A stretch of DNA of 60,018 nucleotides, taken from the NCBI GenBank assembly GCA_903825435.1, contig CAIKAP010000117.1, positions 1-60,018 of the forward strand. Reading direction: 5' to 3'. The stretch is from an uncultured Verrucomicrobiota bacterium. GTDB lineage: Bacteria > Verrucomicrobiota > Verrucomicrobiia > Palsa-1439. This document shows, piece by piece, positions 19,165 through 27,093 of this stretch. Position 1 is the first letter of the stretch; each line of letters opens with the position of its first letter. A program made the translations under genes and the position numbers. The notes beneath the pieces were generated by a model, which searched no databases, was not told where the DNA came from, and saw only the letters and a program-made list of their open reading frames with translations.

Positions 19165-20604
19165 TTATTTACTTTTTAGCCTCGCCCGGTATATCCAGGC
19201 CGTATTGTGCGAGGGTTGATAATTGCAGTCGTAACCGCCAAAATACAGTGCCTTGCCTTGGTCAGCAGGGAATGGCGAGACGGCGATGGTTCGCACGGAG
19301 ACCAGTGTTGGCATGGCAGGATCTGTTACTTCTTTTAACTCGTAGGTGACGACACCGGCTTTGACGTGCCGGATGTAATATCGTCCTTCAGCGGCATAAT
19401 ACATGTCCCGACTCGATATGTCGTTCCGGTATTTGCCCTCGACCTTCATCACACGCCATTCCGGGTGCTGCTGGACTGCCGTCGGCGTAAAAGTCATTTC
19501 GCACCCGAACATCCACACATTTTCTCCCGTACCGGGCAATGTGTAATTCAGGAAATCGTTGTACGCGGAGAGCACGTACGGAACTTTTGCGGCCAAGCGA
19601 CGGCCCATGTCGGCATTTATGTTCAGTTCCACCGTCTCGGCGTAGTCGTTGGATGGGGCCAAACGGTGAACACAGGTTTGTTTATCGCTGCCGCGGCAGT
19701 TATACAGCAACACCTGCCCGCGGCCTGATGGATTCGGCACGGCAGTCAGGCCACGAATACAGGAAGCGTTGATTTCATTTGGATATTCTTTGACCGGGAT
19801 CCAGGAAGGCGAAGCTCCGTCCGTCCGTTTGAGAATACGTTTGGATGTGGCGGCGTAGAACACGCTATTGCAGTTGGCGAAACCCATCACTCTTTCACCG
19901 CCGGGGGAATACGCGCCAGCGTTCACAGTAAATTCCGACGCCTGCCAAGTGATGCGACCAGTCGCCTTGGCATCATAGACGCCTCTGTAAATTCCCAGCG
20001 CAGTGCTACCGGCAAAAACATAATCAATACCGGTGACAGAATTATGATGCAAACCGATAGCCCGAGTATCGGAATACTTGTCGCCGGTCGTCCCAAGTGT
20101 CATCGCCACCAATGCGTTTGAATTATCGTCAAGGCTGAAAACCTCGATAGACCCGGCACGGAGGTGATCCGGCGCTGTCAGCAACATCTCCACCGGGTTG
20201 ATTTTATTTCCGGCACCATCCGTCGTGAAGGTCACGGTTTGCAGACAAGTCAGCCGCAGGTTGCGCGTCGTGAATTGGTGAAAAAGTTTCCATTTTACAT
20301 CCGGCGAATCGAGCACCAACAACTGGCACGCTTTCGGAATCGAAGGATCGCTTTCCGTCCACAAAGTCGTGGAGGCGTAGAGTTTTTCTTTGTAGGGCAG
20401 GATGCACATGAGTTCGGTCCCGCACATCGTCTTTCCATTGACGTCTTTGTCTCCGGCATGCCACGACAACTGATAGGAAACCGGTTCGAGAAAAGCGTCT
20501 GTAGTTGCGGCTACAGCGGACGATATTCTGTCGGCCATGATAGAAACCGACACCAAAACAATAACAGCAACGACAATAAAAATCTTCATCAGCTTCTTTG
20601 TCAT
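19165..20604 (-). CDS. secreted protein of unknown function
   Basis: 479 residues. An N-terminal hydrophobic helix (MKIFIVVAVIVLVSVSIMAD) acts as signal or anchor. The rest is rich in beta-type segments with recurring short aromatic/Gly turns (IDYVFAGSTALGIYRGVYDA, NSVFYAATSKRILKRTDG, VWMFGCEMTF, KALYFGGYDCNY), which suggests a beta-propeller-like or lectin-like fold. Several cysteines (CGTELMC, LTCLQ, NCRGSDKQTC) may form disulfides. I do not recognise the family. The start ATG at 20604 follows AAAAGAGAAT. It lies between sixA and the leuC-like gene on the same strand with gaps of 61 and 91 bp, so it may be its own unit. Confidence 0.75.
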   Translation of the reverse strand: MTKKLMKIFIVVAVIVLVSVSIMADRISSAVAATTDAFLEPVSYQLSWHAGDKDVNGKTMCGTELMCILPYKEKLYASTTLWTESDPSIPKACQLLVLDSPDVKWKLFHQFTTRNLRLTCLQTVTFTTDGAGNKINPVEMLLTAPDHLRAGSIEVFSLDDNSNALVAMTLGTTGDKYSDTRAIGLHHNSVTGIDYVFAGSTALGIYRGVYDAKATGRITWQASEFTVNAGAYSPGGERVMGFANCNSVFYAATSKRILKRTDGASPSWIPVKEYPNEINASCIRGLTAVPNPSGRGQVLLYNCRGSDKQTCVHRLAPSNDYAETVELNINADMGRRLAAKVPYVLSAYNDFLNYTLPGTGENVWMFGCEMTFTPTAVQQHPEWRVMKVEGKYRNDISSRDMYYAAEGRYYIRHVKAGVVTYELKEVTDPAMPTLVSVRTIAVSPFPADQGKALYFGGYDCNYQPSHNTAWIYRARLKSK

Positions 20605-20695
20605 ATTCTCTTTTCGCGGACAACAGAACCGGTCTCCACGTCCGCGGCCCGTTGGACGCGGAATAATCGCGACAACGATTTTTCGGTCTTGTGGG

Positions 20696-22063
20696 CTACA
20701 AAAACTCGCGTGGGTCGGTGATATGGCCGGTGATGGCACTCGCGGCAACGGTCATCGGCGACGCGAGGATGACTTGCGATTCGAGGTGTCCCATTCGTCC
20801 AGGAAAATTCCGGTTCGTTGTGCTGATACACTTTTGCGGCTTGTTCATGCGGCCAAACGTATCGGTCGGTCCGCCGAGACACGCTGCGCAACCGGGATTC
20901 TCGGTCATATCAACACCGGCATCCACGAGAATTTGCCAGATGGTCTTGTCGCCCATCTTCGTTTCCTTCAAGTCAGCCATGACATCCGGCGTCGCTGGCA
21001 CACCGAACGTGTGCAGCTTCACTTTGCGGCCGTTGACGATTCTGGCGAACGCCACAAAATCGCTGGTCTTGCCGCCGGTGCACGAGCCGATGTAGGCGCG
21101 GTCGAGCGCGACGCTGGAAAGTTCCTTCGCGAGTTTGCGCTGGCCGGGATTCGGATGACACGCAACCGTCGGTTCGAGTTTGCTCAAGTCGAACGCCTTT
21201 TCGTAAACAAATTTCTGATCCTTGTCGCAGAAGATGGCGTCGTATTTTGATTTTGTACCGTTGGCTTTCGTGCGCTCGTTGACGTACGCGAACGTCTGCT
21301 CGTCCGGCTCGAAGATGCCGTTCTTGCCACCGGCTTCGATGGCCATGTTCGTGATCGTCATCCGGTCGTCCATGTTCATCGCATGCGCACCGGGTCCGTC
21401 GAACTGCATCGCCCGGTAGGTCGCGCCGTCGAAACCGATTTCGCCGATGAGATGTAAAATGACATCCTTGCCCATCACGCCGGGCGAAAGTTTTCCCTCG
21501 AACCAAAACCGCATCGTCTCCGGAACCTTCAGCAAAAGTTTTCCGGTGCCAAGTACAAATCCAGCGTCGGTATTACCGATGCCGGTCGCGAACTCGCCGA
21601 ACGCGCCCGCCATGCACGTGTGTGAATCGGTGCCGAGCAACACCTCGCCCGGCCGCGTGTGCCCGCGCGCCGCGAGCGCCGTGTGACAGACGCCCGCGTA
21701 ATGACTGCCGTACTGTCGTTTATAATTTCCCTTCGCCGCGTCGAAAACCCATTTGCCTTTCGGGTCGTCAATGATGTCGTAAAAATATTTGATCCCCTGC
21801 GCGCCGACGAACTCGCGGAGAATGTCCACGTTCCGGTTGCACTTCGAGTCGGCGGTGAAAATATAATGGTCGGGAATAATCACGATCTTCTCGCGGTCCC
21901 AGACTTTCGCGTTCGCGCCGAACTCGCGGCGGAACACGCCGATCGTCCCCGGACCGCACACATCGTGCGTCATCAAAATATCCACGTTGGCCCAGACATT
22001 ATCGCCGGGCTGGACAAATTTTTTACCCGCCGCGCGGGCGAGAATTTTTTCAGTAAGCGTCAT
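20696..22063 (-). CDS. leuC: 3-isopropylmalate dehydratase/homoaconitase large subunit (LeuC family)
   Basis: [4Fe-4S] dehydratase of the aconitase superfamily, 455 residues, of the LeuC/HacA type used in leucine or related 2-oxoacid pathways. Cluster cysteines are in GTDSHTCMAGAFG, GSCTGGKTSDF and NPGCAACLGG. Other landmarks are MTLTEKILARAAGKK at the start, DIMMTHD-like DILMTHDVCGP, PDHYIFTADSKCN and NRNFPGRMGH. The small subunit (LeuD) is not adjacent in this window, so leucine rather than another substrate is only the default reading. TTGCGA-17-TAAGGT lies seven bases before the ATG. Confidence 0.92.
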   Translation of the reverse strand: MTLTEKILARAAGKKFVQPGDNVWANVDILMTHDVCGPGTIGVFRREFGANAKVWDREKIVIIPDHYIFTADSKCNRNVDILREFVGAQGIKYFYDIIDDPKGKWVFDAAKGNYKRQYGSHYAGVCHTALAARGHTRPGEVLLGTDSHTCMAGAFGEFATGIGNTDAGFVLGTGKLLLKVPETMRFWFEGKLSPGVMGKDVILHLIGEIGFDGATYRAMQFDGPGAHAMNMDDRMTITNMAIEAGGKNGIFEPDEQTFAYVNERTKANGTKSKYDAIFCDKDQKFVYEKAFDLSKLEPTVACHPNPGQRKLAKELSSVALDRAYIGSCTGGKTSDFVAFARIVNGRKVKLHTFGVPATPDVMADLKETKMGDKTIWQILVDAGVDMTENPGCAACLGGPTDTFGRMNKPQKCISTTNRNFPGRMGHLESQVILASPMTVAASAITGHITDPREFL

Positions 22064-22070
22064 GTGTGGA

Positions 22071-22099
22071 ACCTTACGCAAGCCGTGCGCAACTCGCAA
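22071..22099 (-). promoter_or_regulatory. promoter for the leuC-like gene
   Basis: TTGCGA (22099-22094), 17-bp spacer, TAAGGT (22076-22071), seven bases before ATG 22063. pilT starts 21 bp beyond in the other direction, so the region is shared. Confidence 0.5.
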
Positions 22100-22119
22100 C
22101 TGGAAACTAGGCAGGGACT

Positions 22120-23223
22120 ATGGTAAAAGAAAGTGCCATGGCAAAGATTGACGGATTTTTTAAAGTGATCGCAGAGCAGAACGCTTCCGACATGCACTTG
22201 GCAATCGGATCGCCGCCGGTGTTGCGGATTCAGAGCGCGTTGAAGAGGGCCGACTACCCACCACTGACAGAGGAGGTGTTGCGACCAATGCTCTACGAGA
22301 TCCTGACGGAACACCAAATCGAGGTGTTTGAACAGACGCATGACTTGGATTTTGCGTACACGGCACCCGGCATCGCTCGCTTCCGCGCGAACTACTACAT
22401 GAAATACACCGGCATCGCGGCGGCGTTTCGCATCATTCCGTTCAAGGTGCGCACGCTGGACGATCTGGGCACACCAGCGGTGTTCAAGACGATGTGCGAG
22501 TATCGAAATGGGCTGGTGCTGGTGACGGGACCGACAGGCAGCGGCAAGTCCACGACGTTGGCGGCGATGATCCACCACATCAACCAGATCGGCCATGAGC
22601 ACATCATGACGCTGGAGGACCCGTTGGAGTTCATCCACGAGCCCATCAAGTGCATGATCAGCCAGCGTGAGGTTGGCGCGCACACGGAGGGCTTCGCCAG
22701 CGGCTTGCGGGCGGCGTTGCGCGAGGATCCCGATGTGGTGTTGGTCGGAGAGATGCGCGATTTAGAGACGATCCAACTGGCCATCACAGCGGCAGAGACA
22801 GGTCACCTAGTGTTCGGCACGCTCCACACCAACAATGCCTCAAAGACCGTGGACCGCATCATTGATGTTTTTCCGTCCGACCGCCAGTCGCAGGTACGCA
22901 CGATGCTGGCGGAGTCGCTGCGCGGCGCAATCTCGCAGCAGTTGTTGCGGCGCGCCGACGGTAAAGGGCGCGTGGCGGCGTACGAGGTATTGGTGGCCAC
23001 GCCGGCGTTGCGGTCCTTGATCCGTGAACAGAAGACGTTCCAGATCCCGTCGGTCATCGCGACCAGCCGCAAGGAGGGAATGCAGACACTCGATCAGGCG
23101 CTGCTGGAACTGGCGCAGAACAAGATCATCACCTCTGAGGAAGCAATGCTTTTTGCCGATCAACCCATGGCCCTACTGGCGAAGCTCGCCACCCAGCAAG
23201 GCACCGGTAACGAGAAGAAATGA
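22120..23223 (+). CDS. pilT: type IV pilus retraction ATPase PilT
   Basis: Hexameric cytoplasmic ATPase that powers pilus retraction, 367 residues. N-terminal part: ASDMHLAIGSPPVLRI. Walker A GPTGSGKSTTLAAMIHHIN, Asp box LEDPLEFIHE, Walker B REDPDVVLVGEMRDLETI, His box TGHLVFGTLHTNNASKTVDRIIDVFP. The PilT hallmark AIRNLIRE appears as ALRSLIRE. The start at 22120 has GGCAGGG just upstream; ATG 22138 is the alternative. It is the first gene of a four-gene overlapping set. No pilin or pilB gene is nearby. Confidence 0.94.
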   Translation: MVKESAMAKIDGFFKVIAEQNASDMHLAIGSPPVLRIQSALKRADYPPLTEEVLRPMLYEILTEHQIEVFEQTHDLDFAYTAPGIARFRANYYMKYTGIAAAFRIIPFKVRTLDDLGTPAVFKTMCEYRNGLVLVTGPTGSGKSTTLAAMIHHINQIGHEHIMTLEDPLEFIHEPIKCMISQREVGAHTEGFASGLRAALREDPDVVLVGEMRDLETIQLAITAAETGHLVFGTLHTNNASKTVDRIIDVFPSDRQSQVRTMLAESLRGAISQQLLRRADGKGRVAAYEVLVATPALRSLIREQKTFQIPSVIATSRKEGMQTLDQALLELAQNKIITSEEAMLFADQPMALLAKLATQQGTGNEKK

Positions 23224-24980
23224 GCCTGTTCTCCAGAAAGAAACCGCCAACTCATGCGCCACCACCGACGGCGCCGCCGCGGCCAGCCGCGCCAAAGACT
23301 GAGACGATTCTGAAGCTGGAGTTGCCGAACGTATTCGCCTATCAGGAGGACGCTACACGCGCCAGTGACGAGGTCAAACCCAAACGCAACCGCGGTGTTA
23401 TATTACTGGTGGAAACCAACGACGAAATCCGCCGACTTCTCTCGCGCTTGTTTCAACAGGAAGGCTACTTATTACTCACCGCCACCTGTCTTGCCGAAGC
23501 GAGAGAGACGCTCAAGGAACGTTCCGTCGATTATGTGCTCGCCAGACGGGCTTGCGTGCCGCTCAATGTCGAAACCGACATCGCCCTACGCGATCTCCGT
23601 CAGAAGACACACGTCCGCATCGTTGACGACTTCGGCGAGTTAATGCTCGGTCAAGTCATTGACTACGAGTCCATGTCTCAATGCACTCTTGCACTCAGCG
23701 GCCTATTGCTATCGCTGTTGGAAGGCTCCCACGTCAACGCCCGCGGCCACGCCCAGACTGTCGCCAAATACTGCCGCATGGTCGGCCAACGCCTCGGCAT
23801 GTCTCGCCGCCAACTCGACGCACTCACCCTCGCCGCCTACCTCCACGACCTCGGCTCCGTTGAATCCGACCACCGCATCAGCGAACTAACCCTTGCGAGC
23901 GGCCAGCCCTTCCTCTCCCCGTCGCTCCAACCCACGCTCGAGCTGCTCGTCAACATCCCATTCGCTTACCCCATCAACGACCTCCTCGCCGCCAGCGCCG
24001 AGAACGCCGCGCCTACGGACGCGAACGGAGACCAGTCATTGCCCCCCCCCTTGCTTGGCGCGCGCATCCTGCGCGTCGTGGACACCTACGACACCCTCCG
24101 CCGTAACCATATCAGCGAATTTCCTGATGAAAAGAACCTCTTTGAGTGGATGCGTCGCCAGCGCACCGGCGTCCTCGACATCGACGCGCTCGAAACTCTC
24201 ATCAACATACGCAAAAATGAGCGCGCCATCAACGCGATGAACCTCTTCCAAGAGGCTGTTCTCGTCGTTGACCCCCACCCGGAAGAGATCCAGCTCCTCA
24301 CCCTTCGCCTCAAGAACGACGATCATCCGGTCCTCCTCACCCGTTCTGCCGCTGAAGCACTCGCCCAGCTCCGCGCCCAACCAGTCACCCTTGTCCTCAC
24401 CGAATACTACCTCGACGGCGATGCCACTGGCTTCGACCTCCTGAACACCATCAAAAACGACCCTGCCCTCCGCAACATCCCTGTTGTCTTCCACGCCTCC
24501 GGCAACACCGATCTCATTAAACAATCCCTCGAACTCGGCGCTGAAGACTGGTACCCGAAACCCGGCCACGTTGAAATTGCCGCCCTCAAAATTGGCCACA
24601 TCCTCCACCGCCTCCGCTCCCGTCCTGCCGCCACTGAGGGCGTCCGCGGCAACCTTCGCGAGATGGGCCTCATCGAGATGGTCCAGATCCTTTGCGCCGG
24701 CCATCGCTCCGTTCACATCCAACTCGAGAACGCAGCCGATAATGCCGAGCTCATCATCCACAATGGGCAAATCATCAACGCCCGCCACCGCGACCTCGAA
24801 GGCGAACAAGCCGCCATCGAGACACTCAGTTGGCGCGATGGCGCTTTCGTCATCCTGCCCCTGCGCGACGTACCACCGCCACGCATCACCGTCAGCACCG
24901 ACAGCCTGTTACTCCAAAGTTGCGTCACCGAAGATCACCCGAAAACCAAACAACACGAACACGGAGCCACCGCCCTATGA
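23220..24980 (+). CDS. multidomain regulator: receiver-like, degenerate HD-GYP, receiver, DUF4388
   Basis: 586 residues. A Pro/Ala-rich N-terminus is followed by a receiver-like fold (about 60-150, VILLVETNDEIRRLLSRL), an HD region (about 165-320: ARGHAQTVAKYCRMVGQRLG, AAYLHDLGSV with H209-D210, and LGARILRVVDTYDTLRR), a second receiver (about 345-460: AVLVVDPHPEEIQL, LVLTEYYLDGDATGFDLL) and a C-terminal DUF4388/PATAN domain (about 475-580: GNLREMGLIEMVQIL). The GYP loop of cyclic-di-GMP phosphodiesterases is missing, so hydrolytic activity is doubtful. It overlaps pilT by ATGA, which points to control of twitching motility. A run of nine C lies in the HD part. Confidence 0.85.
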   Translation: MSLFSRKKPPTHAPPPTAPPRPAAPKTETILKLELPNVFAYQEDATRASDEVKPKRNRGVILLVETNDEIRRLLSRLFQQEGYLLLTATCLAEARETLKERSVDYVLARRACVPLNVETDIALRDLRQKTHVRIVDDFGELMLGQVIDYESMSQCTLALSGLLLSLLEGSHVNARGHAQTVAKYCRMVGQRLGMSRRQLDALTLAAYLHDLGSVESDHRISELTLASGQPFLSPSLQPTLELLVNIPFAYPINDLLAASAENAAPTDANGDQSLPPPLLGARILRVVDTYDTLRRNHISEFPDEKNLFEWMRRQRTGVLDIDALETLINIRKNERAINAMNLFQEAVLVVDPHPEEIQLLTLRLKNDDHPVLLTRSAAEALAQLRAQPVTLVLTEYYLDGDATGFDLLNTIKNDPALRNIPVVFHASGNTDLIKQSLELGAEDWYPKPGHVEIAALKIGHILHRLRSRPAATEGVRGNLREMGLIEMVQILCAGHRSVHIQLENAADNAELIIHNGQIINARHRDLEGEQAAIETLSWRDGAFVILPLRDVPPPRITVSTDSLLLQSCVTEDHPKTKQHEHGATAL

Positions 24981-25360
24981 CCACTTCTGGCCGCATCCTC
25001 ATCGTGGACGACAACGAACAGAACCTAGACATCTATGAAGCCGTCCTCAAAGAACAACATTACGGCGTCACCAAGGCTCGCGACGGCATCGAGGCCATCG
25101 ACCGCTTCGAGAAATACCAGCCCGACCTCCTCATTGTGGACCTCATGATGCCCCGCCTCAACGGCCTTGATTTCTGCGCCCATCTCCGTCGTTCCCCCCA
25201 CGGCCGCACTGTCCCCATCCTCGTCCTCACCGGCCTCGACGAACCCGCCGCCCGCCAGAAAGCCCTCCAAAACGGCGCCAACGATTTCCTCGCCAAACCT
25301 TTCCAAAACGCAGTCCTCTTCGAACACATCCGCGCCCTCCTCGACAAACCCAAGCCATGA
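24977..25360 (+). CDS. single-domain response regulator
   Basis: 127-residue receiver with all key residues: RILIVDDNEQN (acidic pocket), LLIVDLMMPRLNG (phospho-Asp), ILVLTGLDEP (Thr) and FLAKPFQ (Lys). No output domain. It overlaps the upstream regulator and the downstream ligase gene by 4 bp each (ATGA), so all four genes are probably made from one mRNA. CheY-like proteins next to PilT often steer twitching, but the kinase is not in this operon. Confidence 0.92.
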   Translation: MTTSGRILIVDDNEQNLDIYEAVLKEQHYGVTKARDGIEAIDRFEKYQPDLLIVDLMMPRLNGLDFCAHLRRSPHGRTVPILVLTGLDEPAARQKALQNGANDFLAKPFQNAVLFEHIRALLDKPKP

Positions 25361-26016
25361 CCGAACCCTGGTGGCTCCTCTCATCGCCGCCCGCCGTCGC
25401 GGCCCACAACATGGCCCTCGACGAAACACTCCTGCGCACCGCCGTCGCCCGCGCCCGGCCCCTGTTGCGCATTTACAGTTGGAACGAGCCCGCCATCACC
25501 TTTGGCTACTTCCAGAAATTTCCCCAACACCTCGCTGACACCCACACCGTCATCCGCCGCCCCACCGGCGGCGGCATCGTCCACCACACCGCCGACACCA
25601 CCTACACCGTCGTCGTCCCGCCCGGCCACTCGCTCCACGCCATGCCGACGCAGGACGCCTACAACCTCCTCCACTGCGCCGTCTCCGCCGCCCTCCATCT
25701 CAAATCACAGATTTCCAATTTCAAATCCGCCATCCACGGCCAGTACGAATGCTTCCAGAACCCCGTCGCCGGTGACGTCGTGACCGACGACGGCGCCAAG
25801 CTAGCCGGCGGCGCACAACGTCGCGGCAAGAACGGAATGCTCCACCAAGGCTCCATCGCCGCCAAAGTGACGGTCGAGCAATTGACACAGGGATTTCGCG
25901 ACGTCCTCGGTGCCGAGTTCGCCGACTACGCGCTCACGCCCGACGAAGCCGCGTTCGCCGAGAAATTAGCCCGCGAGAAATACACCACCGACACCTGGAA
26001 CCGCCGGAGCGCTTAA
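25357..26016 (+). CDS. lipoate-protein ligase/octanoyltransferase family protein
   Basis: 219-residue BPL/LplA/LipB-fold enzyme that attaches lipoyl or octanoyl groups to carrier proteins. Motifs are MALDETLL, RIYSWNEPAITFGYFQK, RRPTGGGIVHH, FQNPVAGDVVTDDG and the catalytic-lysine segment AKLAGGAQRRGKNGMLHQGS. It is shorter than LplA and lacks the C-terminal accessory domain, so a LipM/LipL-like role is as likely as a ligase role. A LKSQISNFKS stretch at about residues 114-123 is coded by an AT-rich patch that looks like a small inserted repeat. It is last in the pilT operon by ATGA overlap, with no obvious functional link to pili. Confidence 0.88.
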   Translation: MTEPWWLLSSPPAVAAHNMALDETLLRTAVARARPLLRIYSWNEPAITFGYFQKFPQHLADTHTVIRRPTGGGIVHHTADTTYTVVVPPGHSLHAMPTQDAYNLLHCAVSAALHLKSQISNFKSAIHGQYECFQNPVAGDVVTDDGAKLAGGAQRRGKNGMLHQGSIAAKVTVEQLTQGFRDVLGAEFADYALTPDEAAFAEKLAREKYTTDTWNRRSA

Positions 26017-26054
26017 ACGCCAAAAGCCCCTTTAGCGATGCCGCAAAATTCCGG

Positions 26055-26072
26055 CCGGAACAAAACCGGAAC
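26055..26072 (-). repeat. 18-bp dispersed repeat, exact copy 3
   Basis: Plus strand CCGGAACAAAACCGGAAC, 38 bp after the lipoate ligase stop. The 131-bp gap to the next gene otherwise shows nothing clear. Confidence 0.9.
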
Positions 26073-26147
26073 ATAGTTCAAGGTTCAGGAGTTGAACCTC
26101 GACAGGCAATTTCAAGAACACTCTTAGATGCAATCAGGCTTACCAAG

Positions 26148-26636
26148 CTAGCGTTGGCAAGATAAGCAACGTATATGCATCGCCAAAATGGGGAAAAACA
26201 GGATGTAAAAGCCTGCTAGGCAAACAAAGCATACCGTTTTCTTGGGATCTTTATCCTTCGGTTCCTCTTGAGTATGGAAGTTTGGGGCCAATCCACTGTC
26301 GCCGAAAAAGGCGTAACCAAGGTTCAAGAACGCGAATACCGACAGAGCGGCGAAGGCGGCCGCGAGAATCGCTGGGCGCGTATCATCATCCTGTGGCACT
26401 ACCAAGTCCGATTTGATGAGATGAATGAACCATAACGCTGGAAACACGTTCAGGATCAAGATTCCGGCCAGCAAGCGTTTTGTGTTCTTCCAGGCTGCCT
26501 CTCTTCCATTTGAAAACCCGTCAATACTAAAAGGACGGAAATCGCGCGCCGAGGCAAGGACAACGCCCCAGAAAATCGCATAGAAAGCTGCGAAGGCAGC
26601 TTTCGCATCAAAGCTTATAATAACTCGTTGGATCAT
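26148..26636 (-). CDS. small integral membrane protein, unknown
   Basis: 162 residues with four likely membrane helices: FAAFYAIFWGVVLASA, LLAGILILNVFPALWFIHLI, ILAAAFAALSVFAFLNLGYAF and VCFVCLAGFYILFFPILAM. A charged loop (TQEEPKDKDPKK) separates the last two. No family recognised. It is the last gene of a same-strand cluster (29350 down to 26148) whose base composition is AT-richer than the flanks; the gap to its upstream neighbour is 19 bp. Confidence 0.65.
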   Translation of the reverse strand: MIQRVIISFDAKAAFAAFYAIFWGVVLASARDFRPFSIDGFSNGREAAWKNTKRLLAGILILNVFPALWFIHLIKSDLVVPQDDDTRPAILAAAFAALSVFAFLNLGYAFFGDSGLAPNFHTQEEPKDKDPKKTVCFVCLAGFYILFFPILAMHIRCLSCQR

Positions 26637-26655
26637 GTATTGTTACGCGACCTGT

Positions 26656-27075
26656 TCATGGGACTGTAGGAACCTTCCTGCCGCCAACCAAAGCGAAGAT
26701 GGCACCGAGCACAGCCAGTACCATAAAGAAGGCCACAATGGGACCGCCGAGAATCATACCGAAGATGGAACACACCAGAAGAATCCACGCAGGTTTCTGG
26801 CTCTTGCTGCACAGAACAACGATGCCCAAAATCAAAGCCAAGAAGGAAGCGAGGATACCTATCCAGCCCATCTTCATGATGGTCTCTCCATGATCCGCCA
26901 CCTTGCTTGCTTCGATAGTATCCATCATAGTGCGCCCCCCGTGCTCTGCGGTGTAATCACCTGACACCTTGCCGACGGCACCAACTAAACCGGTAATGAA
27001 CCCGGCGATGGTTCCACCAATGGAAGCGACCAAAGCCAAGATGCCACCCGCGATACGCATTCCTTTAGATTTCAT
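26656..27075 (-). CDS. small integral membrane protein, unknown (DUF4064-like)
   Basis: 139 residues: a helix near the start (MRIAGGILALVASIGGTIAG), a polar middle (VSGDYTAEHGGRTMMDTIEA), then three hydrophobic segments (IGILASFLALILGIVVLC, PAWILLVCSIFGMILGG, IVAFFMVLAVLGAIFALVGG). The layout resembles DUF4064-type four-helix proteins. GGAG seven bases before the ATG supports the start. It lies 18 bp after the ankyrin gene, so the two are likely cotranscribed. Confidence 0.7.
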   Translation of the reverse strand: MKSKGMRIAGGILALVASIGGTIAGFITGLVGAVGKVSGDYTAEHGGRTMMDTIEASKVADHGETIMKMGWIGILASFLALILGIVVLCSKSQKPAWILLVCSIFGMILGGPIVAFFMVLAVLGAIFALVGGRKVPTVP

Positions 27076-27093
27076 GAACTGTCTCCTTACTTT

